Below are positions 26,114 through 35,106 of a stretch of 49,887 nt of DNA, one piece after another. The notes beneath the pieces are model-generated. The model ran no database searches. It was not told where the DNA came from and was given only the letters and a program-made list of their open reading frames with translations. Location of the stretch: assembly GCA_028281785.1 (NCBI GenBank), contig JANQJG010000130.1, positions 1-49,887 of the forward strand. The letters are read 5' to 3'. The translations under genes were made by a program, and so were the position numbers. Each line of letters begins with the position of its first letter. The stretch's first letter is position 1. Origin of the DNA: Rhodospirillales bacterium. GTDB lineage: Bacteria > Pseudomonadota > Alphaproteobacteria > Rhodospirillales > Shumkoniaceae.

Positions 26114-26234
26114 CGGGAATCTCTTTCTCGACTGTCGATATCGGCGCCGGGATGTCCCAGGTGGCCAGGAAAGCCGCACCACCAATCAAGGCTAACAGAA
26201 TGACCACCAAGAGCACACGGGACAAACCACTCAT
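26094..26234 (-). CDS. 46-residue single-pass membrane protein
   Basis: Small protein with one N-terminal transmembrane helix (SGLSRVLLVVILLALIGGAA) and a periplasmic tail TWDIPAPISTVEKEIPDERF. The Pro-rich tail and the ending are the kind of pattern retained under selection. The ATG at 26234 has GGGGG five bases upstream, and its end overlaps the start of the 599-residue exported protein by 20 bases, so the two are likely translationally coupled. The coding pattern and the precise coupling argue that it is real despite its size. The function is unknown; it may anchor or assist the next protein in the envelope. Confidence 0.75.
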   Translation of the reverse strand: MSGLSRVLLVVILLALIGGAAFLATWDIPAPISTVEKEIPDERFPR

Positions 26235-26441
26235 ACAAACCCCCTTCGCCGGCCACCCCTCAGAAGACCCCGCAACGCGGGCTTACGCCCACCTCGAACG
26301 ATCATAGCTTGCGACTATGACGACAATTCGGCAGTGTATCGGCTCGACCCGCCGCTTTCAACGTGGCCGGAGAACTTGTCGGGCGGCGGTCGAACCGGCC
26401 AACTAGACAGGAAATCGACGTCAACCGCCGCCACGGGAGAG

Positions 26442-27005
26442 ATGGTGCTCTCGCGCCCAAGCAAAGACAACATCGTTCTTGTGGGACTCATGGGAGCCGG
26501 CAAGTCCAGCGTCGGTCGCCGCCTGGCGCAGGCCCTTGACCTGCCGTTCACCGACGCGGACAACGAGATCACCAAGGCCGCCGGATGCTCCATAGAGGAT
26601 ATCTTCGAATTGTATGGCGAGGCCGCCTTCCGCGATGGCGAGCGCCGGGTCATCGCGCGAATTCTCGACTGCGGCCCTCAGATCCTGGCGACCGGCGGGG
26701 GCGCGTTTATCGATCCCTCCATCCGTGCGCGCATCAAGGAGAAAGGCATATCGGTCTGGCTGCGGGCCGACATCGAGGTCCTTTACGAACGCACGCACCG
26801 GCGGACGCACCGCCCGCTTCTGAACAACGACGACCCGCGCGGAACGCTCGCAGGGCTCATCGAACAGCGCTACCCTATCTACGCCGAAGCCGACGTGATC
26901 GTTGACACCGCCGAAGAAGGACCAGACATGACCGCGAAGCAAGTACTGGACGGCCTTCGCGCCTTCAGCCCATGCTTTCCGATCAAAGCGGTTTCGGATC
27001 CATGA
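26442..27005 (+). CDS. aroK: AroK, shikimate kinase
   Basis: 187-residue P-loop kinase phosphorylating shikimate in the aromatic amino acid pathway. Walker A GLMGAGKSS is at 15-23; the shikimate-binding DADNEI near 38-43 and ATGGGAF follow, and the lid RTHRRTHRPLL is in the second half. The ATG at 26442 has GGGAGAG upstream; the open frame reaches 26334 but gives no recognisable N-terminus. The stop overlaps the aroB start (ATGA, 27002-27005). It is divergent from the xerD run. The intergenic stretch 26235-26441 (about 200 bases) must hold both promoters; none is clear. Confidence 0.95.
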   Translation: MVLSRPSKDNIVLVGLMGAGKSSVGRRLAQALDLPFTDADNEITKAAGCSIEDIFELYGEAAFRDGERRVIARILDCGPQILATGGGAFIDPSIRARIKEKGISVWLRADIEVLYERTHRRTHRPLLNNDDPRGTLAGLIEQRYPIYAEADVIVDTAEEGPDMTAKQVLDGLRAFSPCFPIKAVSDP

Positions 27006-28141
27006 AGCAGGACTCTCAGGTCATTACCCCTCCGGAGAAGCGCCTTCGGGTAGGGCTCGGCGGCAGGGGATATGACATTGTCGTCGGGGCGGGTCTGCTG
27101 GCCAATGCGGGACCGCTCATGAGACCTGCCCTGCCGGCACCGCGAGTCATCGTGGTCAGCGACGAAAACGTCGCCCCGCTCTACCTTGATCGGCTGGCGG
27201 CCTCGCTGGCCGGAGCCGGTGTCGAGAACCACGCGATCGTCCTTCCCGCGGGCGAACAAACCAAGGAATTCGGGCAGCTTCGGGCGCTGACGGAGGAGAT
27301 TCTCGACGCCCGCGTCGAGCGCCAGACCACGATCGTGGCGCTCGGGGGCGGCGTGATCGGCGATCTGGCCGGGTTCGCCGCGAGCATCACCCTGCGCGGC
27401 CTGCCCCTGATCCAGGTGCCCACCAGCCTGCTGGCCCAGGTCGACAGCTCGGTGGGCGGCAAGACCGGGATCAACACGCGTCACGGCAAGAATCTCGTCG
27501 GCGCGTTTCATCAGCCCTCCCTTGTGCTTGCCGATGTCGAGACATTGAGGACATTGCCGCGCCGGGAACTCCTCGCGGGCTATGCCGAGACGGTGAAATA
27601 CGGGCTGATCGACGACCCCGGCTTCTTCGACTGGCTGGAGGCGCGCAATGCGCGCTTTCGCGACTGCGATGTCGCCGTACAGACCGAGGCCGTTGCCCGG
27701 TGCTGCGCCGCCAAGGCCGCGGTGGTCGCCGAGGACGAGCGGGAGATGGGACGCCGCGCGCTGCTGAACCTCGGCCATACCTTCGCGCATGCGCTGGAGC
27801 TTCAGACGGGCTATGGCGGCGCCCTGCTGCATGGCGAGGCGGTGGCCATCGGCATGGTCATGGCGTTCGACCTCTCCACACGCCTTGGACTTTGCCCGCC
27901 GGAGGATCTCGCGCGGGTACGCCACCATCTCTCGGAGGCCGGGTTGCCGACGGATTTGTCGGGTATCGCAGATTCGTGCTGGTCGGCGGACACGCTGATG
28001 TCGCATATGCTGTCCGATAAGAAGGTCCGCGGAAAGCGGCCTACCTTCGTTCTGGTGCGCGGGATCGGCCGCGCGTTCACGACGCAAGACGTCGAGAGCG
28101 ACGAGGTCCGGCGCCTCTTGGCCGACTTCCTCGCCCTTTGA
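27002..28141 (+). CDS. aroB: AroB, 3-dehydroquinate synthase
   Basis: 379-residue NAD- and zinc-dependent enzyme converting DAHP to 3-dehydroquinate. NAD-binding GGGVIGDLAGFAAS and PTSLLAQVDSSVGGKTGIN are intact. Metal ligands fit Glu in AGYAETVKYG, His in LNLGHTFAHALE and His in LLHGEAVAIGM. The ATG at 27002 overlaps the aroK stop, so the pair is translationally coupled, a common alphaproteobacterial arrangement. The CorC-type gene follows 58 bp later and may belong to the same transcript. Confidence 0.97.
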   Translation: MKQDSQVITPPEKRLRVGLGGRGYDIVVGAGLLANAGPLMRPALPAPRVIVVSDENVAPLYLDRLAASLAGAGVENHAIVLPAGEQTKEFGQLRALTEEILDARVERQTTIVALGGGVIGDLAGFAASITLRGLPLIQVPTSLLAQVDSSVGGKTGINTRHGKNLVGAFHQPSLVLADVETLRTLPRRELLAGYAETVKYGLIDDPGFFDWLEARNARFRDCDVAVQTEAVARCCAAKAAVVAEDEREMGRRALLNLGHTFAHALELQTGYGGALLHGEAVAIGMVMAFDLSTRLGLCPPEDLARVRHHLSEAGLPTDLSGIADSCWSADTLMSHMLSDKKVRGKRPTFVLVRGIGRAFTTQDVESDEVRRLLADFLAL

Positions 28142-28199
28142 AATCGCGGAGACTTCCGCCGCGCAACGTTGTTCCCTTTCGATGGTTGAGTGATCCCAC

Positions 28200-29498
28200 A
28201 TGTTGGAGTACCTGGCGGCGATCGGCATTTTGCTGGTCCTATCGGCCTTCTTTTCCGGTTCGGAAACCGCGCTCACGGCCGCCTCGCGGCCGATGATGCA
28301 TCAGCTCGAGCAGGGCGGCGACAACCGGGCCGGCATCGTCAACCGCCTTCACGAGCACAAGGCTCAATTGATCAGCGCCGTGCTGCTCGGCAACAACCTG
28401 GTCAACATCCTGGCGTCGGCCCTCGCGACCCGGATTCTGATCGGCTATTTCGGCGAGGCGGGGGTGGCCTACGCCACCATCGTCATGACCTTGCTGGTTC
28501 TCCTGTTCGCCGAAATCCTGCCCAAGACCTATGCGGTCCGGCGTGCCAACCAGATGGCCCTAGCCATCGCGCCGGTCGTCAATGTGATTGTCATCATCTT
28601 CAACCCGGTCACACGCGCGCTGCTGTGGATCGTACGCGGCACCTTCAAGCTGTTCGGCGTCGATATCCAGGGCGACGAAGCCATGGGCGCGGGCGATGAG
28701 GAACTCCGCGGCGCCATCGAGCTCCATGCCGGCGACGAAGAAGCCGTCAAGCACGAGCGCGCGATGCTTCGAAGCGTTCTCGACCTGACCGACGTCCAGG
28801 TCGGAGAAATCATGATCCACAGAAAGAATGTCGTGACCATCGACGCCGATCTGCCCCTGGACGAGGTCGTCAAGCAGGTGCTTGCCAGCCCATATACGCG
28901 GATTCCGCTCTGGCGGGAGTCGCCGGACAATATCGTCGCCGTGCTTCACGCCAAGGCCTTGCTGCGAGCCATTCAGACGCCCGATCCCGATCTCGAGAAG
29001 CTCGACGTGGTGGCGCTGTCGGCCCCGCCCTGGTTCATTCCGGAATACACGCCGCTTCTGGACCAGCTTTTGGCTTTCCGCGAGCGGCGCGAGCATTTCG
29101 CCCTGGTCGTGGACGAGTACGGCAGCCTCATGGGCATCGTCACACTCGAGGACATTCTGGAAGAGATCGTCGGCGACATCTCCGACGAACACGACGTCAC
29201 CGTCAGCGGCGTCAGGCCGCAGCCCGATGGCAGCTACATCGTCGAGGGCTGGGTGACGATCCGGGACCTCAACCGCGAGTTCGAGTGGACGCTGCCCGAC
29301 GAGGAAGCGGCGACCATCGCCGGCTTTGTCCTGCACGAGACCCGCAGAATCCCCGAGGTTGGCCAGACTTTCCTGTTCCACGGATTCCGATTCGAGATCC
29401 TGCGGCGGCAAAGGCATCAGATCACCGCAATCCGCATCACACCGCCATCGGAACCCGACGATCCGGCAGACTCGGGTGACGGGATAAAAGGCGCATAA
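28200..29498 (+). CDS. CNNM/CorC (HlyC) family membrane transporter
   Basis: 432-residue protein. A DUF21/CNNM membrane domain (~1-150; FFSGSETALTAASRPMMHQL, NNLVNILASALATRILI, LFAEILPKTYAVRRANQMAL) precedes a tandem CBS pair (~200-330) and a C-terminal CorC_HlyC domain. The family is linked to divalent-cation (Mg2+/Co2+) efflux and, by sequence tradition, haemolysin C. The SETALTAA motif contributes a metal-site residue in homologues. It follows aroK-aroB, as in many alphaproteobacteria. The Shine-Dalgarno is weak. No terminator or further gene follows before 29658. Confidence 0.92.
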   Translation: MLEYLAAIGILLVLSAFFSGSETALTAASRPMMHQLEQGGDNRAGIVNRLHEHKAQLISAVLLGNNLVNILASALATRILIGYFGEAGVAYATIVMTLLVLLFAEILPKTYAVRRANQMALAIAPVVNVIVIIFNPVTRALLWIVRGTFKLFGVDIQGDEAMGAGDEELRGAIELHAGDEEAVKHERAMLRSVLDLTDVQVGEIMIHRKNVVTIDADLPLDEVVKQVLASPYTRIPLWRESPDNIVAVLHAKALLRAIQTPDPDLEKLDVVALSAPPWFIPEYTPLLDQLLAFRERREHFALVVDEYGSLMGIVTLEDILEEIVGDISDEHDVTVSGVRPQPDGSYIVEGWVTIRDLNREFEWTLPDEEAATIAGFVLHETRRIPEVGQTFLFHGFRFEILRRQRHQITAIRITPPSEPDDPADSGDGIKGA

Positions 29499-29657
29499 TG
29501 AACTCAGGGATTCCCCCCGATCATCCCAGTAATTACCTTCGGCCCCACAAGGGAAACCCGGAATCGCGTATTTGTTGACGATCGCCCCCATTCCTATTAC
29601 TTAGAAAAATAACCTAGTCATGCCGTGTGGTATTAGATCAGGAATTGGTTGGGGATC

Positions 29658-30104
29658 ATGAGGCATCGTATCATTCCTGACATAACGGAGCGGGGACGTG
29701 TCCACGCCTTGGGCGAGGATACGACCGTTCTGGACGCGGTCCGGAAGATGGCCCGGCTCGATGTGGGCGCCCTGGTCGTCACCAATAGCGCCGGACAGCT
29801 CGCGGGCATCGTGACCGAGCGAGACATCGCGCGTCGTTTGATTGCCCACGGCCTGGACCCCAAGACAACAACGCTCGGCCAGATCATGACGCGCGACCCG
29901 GATACGCTGAGCCCGGATGACAGCGCCTTCGATGCGCTTGAGATCATGCGCGTGCGCCACTATCGCCACCTCCCGGTCGTCGAAGATGACCGGGTCGTCG
30001 GTATGGTCTCGGTCCGCGATCTCTACGAGGTCATGAAGGTCGAGCTCGAAACCAGCATCCGCGAAACCGAGGCCTACGTCTTCGGCGACCGTTACGGCGC
30101 CTGA
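29658..30104 (+). CDS. Stand-alone CBS-domain pair protein
   Basis: 148-residue protein that consists almost entirely of two CBS domains (a Bateman module): VHALGEDTTVLDAVRKMARLDVGALVV ... GIVTERDIARRL and IMTRDPDTLSPDDSAFDALEIMRVRHYRHLPVV ... GMVSVRDLYEVM. Such modules bind adenine nucleotides or related ligands and regulate partner proteins; no partner domain is fused here. The ATG at 29658 is chosen over a TTG at 29649. The frame preceding it (29499-29657) has a possible TTGACG -35-like word near 29575 but no clear -10. It is convergent with the long AMIN/TPR gene. Confidence 0.88.
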   Translation: MRHRIIPDITERGRVHALGEDTTVLDAVRKMARLDVGALVVTNSAGQLAGIVTERDIARRLIAHGLDPKTTTLGQIMTRDPDTLSPDDSAFDALEIMRVRHYRHLPVVEDDRVVGMVSVRDLYEVMKVELETSIRETEAYVFGDRYGA

Positions 30105-30133
30105 CCTCGACTGCGGGGAAGGCTCCGGCTCAA

Positions 30134-33100
30134 TCAGTAGATTTCGCTAAGGTTCTGCGTCTTCAGGCGATCCCGGTACTCCGCCAAGAACGTCCGAAAC
30201 CTCTCGGCCTGCTTGACCTCATTGGCCACGTCTCCATAGCTCAGCAGGCCGGGCCGTTTCGAATGCGCGATCAGACGAAAGGCGTCGGCATAAGACGTGC
30301 TGGCCATCGCGGCGCCATACTCCCGACGAACGCGTTCGCACGCCCTTTCATTGCCCGCCAGGGTCAAGGCGATCGTCCAGTTGAGGACCAGATGGGCCTG
30401 ATCGTCGTCGAGAGGCTGCCCGGGCTGAACCCCCTTGGCCCTGGCAAGAAGGCGAATGGATTTGGCGGCGTTCGGCCAATCCCGCGCCTGCCAATGGATC
30501 TCCGTGCGCAACCGCTCCGCTTCCACGCCACGATCGTCTTCGAGAAGAGCATAAGCGTCATTGGTGCGCCCGAGGGCGAGCAAGGCACGGGCGTGCAGGT
30601 GGCGGCGACGCGCGATCAACTCCTGCGGCATGCCGCCGATGTCGCTGGCGTCGAGAGCGCCGATCGCCTCCCCATGGTTGCCCGCCATCAGTTGGATAAG
30701 CGCGAGCTGGGTTCCCACCCGCGCCTTCTCCGGCCCCTCGAGACGAAACTTGACCTGCGCGTCGAGAAGCTCGGCCCCTCGATCAAGCAGATCGACGGCG
30801 ACGAGCCGATCCGCCAAGCGCCGAATCATCTCGTCACCCTGCGGCCCGGAGGGCGTCAATTCCTTGAACTCGTCATAAAGCGCGATCGCCGTGACCGGCG
30901 GCAGCATGTCCGCCGCCCCCTCCAGATAGAGCCTGGAGAAGGCGTCGGCCATGTTCTGAGTCACCTCGGGCGCTTCGGCATGATCGCGAAAATGGGTGGC
31001 GGCCTGCCGGAGCGTCCGCAGGCCATTCCGATAGTCCTGCCGTTCGAGATAAAGCTCGCCGAGACGTCGGAGAAGATCGAATTCAAACTCGTCACCGCGC
31101 CAAGCAAAGCGTAAACGTTCCAATTCCTCGATAGCCTCATCGGGGGTTATCTCGCCACGCCCAAGCAGAAGCTCGGTTCGCGCGACGGCGGCATACGCAC
31201 GGCTGGGACGGTGCGCACTGTCCTCAGCCTCCTCCCAACTGGCGACGGCAGCCTCGAAATCGCCGGAAAGCTCGGCCAGGCTGCCCTGCAAGTAGGTAAG
31301 GCGGGCCTCCTGAGGGGGTGTGAGGTCGTCCGCGGCCAGAGCTTCGAGGAGTTCGGTTGCCTGCTGCAGGTCCCGAGTCTCGATCGCGGCCTCTGCCGCC
31401 AACATCGCCAGAGGGACCTTCAGCGGAAGCGGATAGGAGAGAAGGAGCCGCGAGGTGCGCTTCAAATCCTGAGCCGCTTCGGCGGTGTCACCAGCGGTGG
31501 CCTTGACCGACGCCCGCCAGAACTCGGCCTCGCTGTTCCCGTCCAACCCGGCCAATGAGAGATCCTCCGCGGCCTCGTCCAACCGCCCCATCCAAAAGGA
31601 GCTCGCGCCTCGTAACGCCCTGAATTCCGGCTCTTTGAGGGCTTCGGGCCGATCACGGGCCACGGCGGCCAGAACGCCGAGCGCCTCGGCGGCGAACCCG
31701 TTCGCCAAGTAGAACTCGGCAAGATGCAACCGGGCGCGCTCCCGCCCCACACTCTCTTCGTCACGCGCAAACTCTGTATGCTCTCGCTGGCGGACGCGGA
31801 AAAGGCGGTTCGGCACCGCGTCTCCGGCATCGAAGCCGAAGATCCGCGTAAGGGGCTCCTCCGACTCCGGGACGGCATGAGCGGCCAAATCCCGAACCGA
31901 GGACGACATCAGCAGGCCTTGCGCATGGGTCACCTCGACGCCTTGACGAAGCGACCGCACCCTGAGCTCGTCGATTCCCGGCGCCAGGGCGACACCCTGG
32001 GCGGAGGCAAGGATGTGCACGCCGGGATATCTCCGGCCGTTCTCCACGCCATGACCCAACGGAATCACCGGGACGATAACGATCATATCCCCGACCTCGG
32101 GGTCCTGAACGGGGAGCGCCAACCCCGGCTCCGTAACCGGGAGAAACAGCCTCGCGCCGACCGGCGAATCGGGCTGTGGCTTGATCTCGATCGAACTGTC
32201 GGGACGAAGCGGCTGCTGTCGCAGCTCCACGATCCATACCAAGCCATCGCGACGAACAACCGGATTAAGTCCCGAAACGGTGCCCAGCCGAATAATCGTG
32301 CCCCGCTCGTGGGAAAGCTGCTCGGCGGTGCGCACCGCGTTGCCCGCCGTCTTCCTGAGGGCGTCCAGATCCAAATCCTTCGACTTGTCGAAGGCCACCC
32401 ATAGGGCGCCGGCCCGGCGGAACACGGCGGCACCCACGGGTTCCCGCCATTCAAAGCGGAGTTGAACCGGGGCATCACTGTCGGTGGTGCTTCGCGCATC
32501 GGCCTTCGGCTCGCCGGGCACATCTTCCGTCGCAGATGGCGCGGCAACCGGCGTGGTATCCGAATCGGCCGCGGCAAGGGGCGCGAACGCATCCGATGCC
32601 CGAGATGGCGCCGCATTCTTCCGAGATGGTCTCTTCGGCGGAGTCAGCGCCCTCGGGGGGACCTCAGCCAACGGCTTGGGATGCGAGGCATCCCCACCGT
32701 CACGCCCCTCTGCCGACGATCCCCCAACCGTCTCGGACGATGATACCGGAGCGGCCGGTGCGCGCCCCGTTTCCGGCGCGATTCGCGCCGTCTTCGTCCC
32801 GGATTGCGAGGTGGCCGGCGCCAAGACATCGATCGCCACCTTGGGTCCGACGCGCAGATGGCGAATCCGGGCGCCCTCTGGCACGCGGAAGCTGACGGTC
32901 AACGCCTCCGCGGCCGAAGCCGCCTCTAGATCGCGCACATATCGAGGGTTCTGACCACGCACGGCGCGAAAGTCCGGCGTCGCCAGCCGATCGAACGCGA
33001 CGGTCACCGTGGAACCGGTCCTGACGACCTGGTAGTCAACCGAATCCGGCCAATCGAATACGAGCCGGCTGAAGCCCTCATGTTCCCCGGCACGCACCGG

Positions 33101-33583
33101 CAAGGTCGGAGGCGCCGCCCGACCGGGGGCGCGTTCCGATCCGCCATTGTCGGAACGCGTGGTCGCTGCCCGCGCGCCATCGGCGCCACGGGACGCCACC
33201 TCCGTTCCTGATGGCGCGGGCTTGGCGACGAGATCGATGACGATCGCCGGCCCGAGATCGAAGGCCCGCACGTCAAACCCCTCGCGCATGATCAAGGTCA
33301 GGCTTTGTCCGTCCTCGCCGATCTGGACGTCCAGCAGATAGTCCGGCAAGAGCTCAATCAACATCCCGGCATCAGTTTCGATCGGCCGCTGAAAGCGGAC
33401 GAACAGCAGATCGCCCTCGGCCTCGGCCGAAAACTCAACAGGATTCTGCCAGTTGAAGACGATACGGCCAAAACCCTGATGGGGTGCCGCGCGAAGGACG
33501 ACCTCCTCGGCATCGGCGAAGGCACCCCACAGGAGCCCGGTCATCACCAGAAGAAGCCCCGTAATCCGCCGCCCATACCTCAT
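30134..33583 (-). CDS. Large exported AMIN-like / TPR protein of the flagellar cluster
   Basis: 1149-residue exported protein. A signal peptide (RRITGLLLVMTGLLWGAFADA) is followed by three AMIN-like beta repeats: ~30-120 (HQGFGRIVFNWQNPVEF), ~165-255 (HEGFSRLVFDWPDSVDY) and ~365-465 (VQLRFEWREPVGAAVF). Pro/Ala/Ser-rich linkers (~125-160 and ~255-360) lie between them. The rest, about 600-1130, is an alpha solenoid of TPR-like repeats (LHLAEFYLANGFAAEALGVLA, LGELYLERQDYRNGLRTLR). AMIN domains localise proteins to peptidoglycan or the periplasm. It is the last gene of the fliL-fliM run, 12 bp after the second MotB-like gene. A role in stator or rod assembly is likely but unproven. Confidence 0.85.
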   Translation of the reverse strand: MRYGRRITGLLLVMTGLLWGAFADAEEVVLRAAPHQGFGRIVFNWQNPVEFSAEAEGDLLFVRFQRPIETDAGMLIELLPDYLLDVQIGEDGQSLTLIMREGFDVRAFDLGPAIVIDLVAKPAPSGTEVASRGADGARAATTRSDNGGSERAPGRAAPPTLPVRAGEHEGFSRLVFDWPDSVDYQVVRTGSTVTVAFDRLATPDFRAVRGQNPRYVRDLEAASAAEALTVSFRVPEGARIRHLRVGPKVAIDVLAPATSQSGTKTARIAPETGRAPAAPVSSSETVGGSSAEGRDGGDASHPKPLAEVPPRALTPPKRPSRKNAAPSRASDAFAPLAAADSDTTPVAAPSATEDVPGEPKADARSTTDSDAPVQLRFEWREPVGAAVFRRAGALWVAFDKSKDLDLDALRKTAGNAVRTAEQLSHERGTIIRLGTVSGLNPVVRRDGLVWIVELRQQPLRPDSSIEIKPQPDSPVGARLFLPVTEPGLALPVQDPEVGDMIVIVPVIPLGHGVENGRRYPGVHILASAQGVALAPGIDELRVRSLRQGVEVTHAQGLLMSSSVRDLAAHAVPESEEPLTRIFGFDAGDAVPNRLFRVRQREHTEFARDEESVGRERARLHLAEFYLANGFAAEALGVLAAVARDRPEALKEPEFRALRGASSFWMGRLDEAAEDLSLAGLDGNSEAEFWRASVKATAGDTAEAAQDLKRTSRLLLSYPLPLKVPLAMLAAEAAIETRDLQQATELLEALAADDLTPPQEARLTYLQGSLAELSGDFEAAVASWEEAEDSAHRPSRAYAAVARTELLLGRGEITPDEAIEELERLRFAWRGDEFEFDLLRRLGELYLERQDYRNGLRTLRQAATHFRDHAEAPEVTQNMADAFSRLYLEGAADMLPPVTAIALYDEFKELTPSGPQGDEMIRRLADRLVAVDLLDRGAELLDAQVKFRLEGPEKARVGTQLALIQLMAGNHGEAIGALDASDIGGMPQELIARRRHLHARALLALGRTNDAYALLEDDRGVEAERLRTEIHWQARDWPNAAKSIRLLARAKGVQPGQPLDDDQAHLVLNWTIALTLAGNERACERVRREYGAAMASTSYADAFRLIAHSKRPGLLSYGDVANEVKQAERFRTFLAEYRDRLKTQNLSEIY

Positions 33584-33595
33584 GGCCGCCCCCGA

Positions 33596-34315
33596 TCAGC
33601 TGCCCACCGTCGGCATGACGACGATGTCCACGCGCCGTCCAAGGGCGCGGCGCCTATCCGGCGCCATTTCCGGAAGCTCCTCGAACCGGCTGTCCGCGAA
33701 ACCGTAGGCGACGACGTCCTCCCGATAACCCGACCGCCGGAGGGCATTGGCGACGGCCACCGCCCGCGCCAGCGAAAGCTCCCAATTCGAGGCGAAGCCG
33801 TCGCCCCGCGGCGGGACCGGATCGGTATGTCCGTTGACGCCGATTTGGTTGCCCACATTGCGCAGCACGCCGCCCAGCCTGAACAGCGCACGGGCGGCCC
33901 GGTCGGACAGCGCCGCTTGGCCCGGAGAGAACAGAAGGTCCCCCGGCAGGGCGATGACCAGGCGATCCTCCAGCGGCATGATATGGCAGCGGGAGAGAAC
34001 GGCATCCTTGGCCATCGTCTCTTTCAGCACGGCCGCGAGATAATCGAGATTGATCGCCCGTTTGCGGAAGATGGTCGCGATGTTGTACTGGGCCGACACT
34101 TCGGAGACGGTTTTTTCCCGCGACGGCGCCAGGGTCTGGGACAGGGCGTCGATCATCTCCTCCCAGCTCGCGATCTGGACACTGGACATGGAGAATAGGA
34201 GCACGAAAAAGGTGAGCATCAGCGAGACGAGATCGGTGAAGACGATCATCCATCCCTTGCCCTGCCGAGGCGGGTCTTGAACCAGATCGAGGTCGTCGCT
34301 CATCTGCGTCGTCAT
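33596..34315 (-). CDS. MotB-like OmpA-domain protein with the stator aspartate
   Basis: 239 residues. A single N-terminal helix (~22-44) carries WMIVFTDLVSLMLTFFVLLFS, in which Asp28 occupies the position of the proton-binding aspartate of MotB. The C-terminal OmpA/MotB peptidoglycan-binding domain is good: GVNGHTDPVPPRGDGFASNWELSLARAVAVAN and RRALGRRVDIVV. The start ATG overlaps the preceding MotB-like gene (ATGA). Flagellar context and the aspartate support a stator B subunit. However, no motA gene lies in the window, so the channel partner must be elsewhere. It is plausibly paired with the upstream paralogue. Confidence 0.88.
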   Translation of the reverse strand: MTTQMSDDLDLVQDPPRQGKGWMIVFTDLVSLMLTFFVLLFSMSSVQIASWEEMIDALSQTLAPSREKTVSEVSAQYNIATIFRKRAINLDYLAAVLKETMAKDAVLSRCHIMPLEDRLVIALPGDLLFSPGQAALSDRAARALFRLGGVLRNVGNQIGVNGHTDPVPPRGDGFASNWELSLARAVAVANALRRSGYREDVVAYGFADSRFEELPEMAPDRRRALGRRVDIVVMPTVGS

Positions 34316-35028
34316 GAGCTGGCCTCGCGGTCGCCGGATTTCTCCAACGCCTCATCAAACCGAAGACGATCCTCCTCCGGCGTCCGAACGAAGAAACGCA
34401 GAATTACGTTCTTCCCGCGTCCCGGTTTCAGGCCCAGTGACATCCGTGCTGGCGGAACGCCGCGGAGATGCAAGGCGTCGGCGAAAGCCGCCGCGCGCGC
34501 GGCCGGCAGCGACCGGCCCGTGGGGAGAGTGCCATTCTGCGCATAGGGAACGACCACCAGGAAGTCCATGTCGTGATGGACTCCGGGCGCGGAGGCGCTG
34601 AGCGATGCAACGATGCGGTCAAGAAGCGGAAGCTGAGACTCCCGAATCTCCGACGACTCCGGGAAAAAGACGGCGTCCGCCGGCATCGTGACCCGCATCT
34701 GACGACCGGGCTGAACCACCTCGATACGCGCCACTTGAATCGCCGTGGCAAAGATCTCGGTCACTTCCTCTTCGAAGACCTGCCCGGCCAGCACGTCCCC
34801 CTCTTTCGCGTTGAAAAGCGTCAAGTCCGTGCTGGGCGGCAGCAGGGAGGAAAAGGTCGATGTCAAGCTGTCCATGACCGCCTGGCTTTTCACCTCCTCC
34901 AGGGTCGAAATCGTTACCAGCACGATGAAGAAGGCGAGAACCAGCAGATAAAGCGCGAGAAAAAGCGAGATCGTGGGCGTCCCCGAATCGGGCGCTTCAT
35001 TTGGTTGGAAAAGCGGGTTTTCGTCCAT
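34312..35028 (-). CDS. MotB-like protein lacking the stator aspartate
   Basis: 238 residues with the architecture of MotB: one N-terminal helix (TISLFLALYLLVLAFFIVLVTIS, ~19-41) and a C-terminal region with OmpA/MotB-like wording (SLPAARAAAFADALHLRGVPPARMSLGLKPG). The membrane helix has no Asp or Glu, so this copy cannot carry the proton-binding residue, and the canonical GHTD of the peptidoglycan-binding domain is replaced (VVVPYAQNG). It overlaps the next gene by ATGA, so the two are probably made in equal amounts. Weak Shine-Dalgarno. A role as stator scaffold or partner of the other copy is inference. Confidence 0.82.
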   Translation of the reverse strand: MDENPLFQPNEAPDSGTPTISLFLALYLLVLAFFIVLVTISTLEEVKSQAVMDSLTSTFSSLLPPSTDLTLFNAKEGDVLAGQVFEEEVTEIFATAIQVARIEVVQPGRQMRVTMPADAVFFPESSEIRESQLPLLDRIVASLSASAPGVHHDMDFLVVVPYAQNGTLPTGRSLPAARAAAFADALHLRGVPPARMSLGLKPGRGKNVILRFFVRTPEEDRLRFDEALEKSGDREASS

Positions 35029-35106
35029 ATCGCAACAAGTCTCAAAGCAGCCCAGGACGGCCTACCCGGACGAAGCGCGGCAGACGCGGGCGGGCAAAGT
35101 TCGGGC

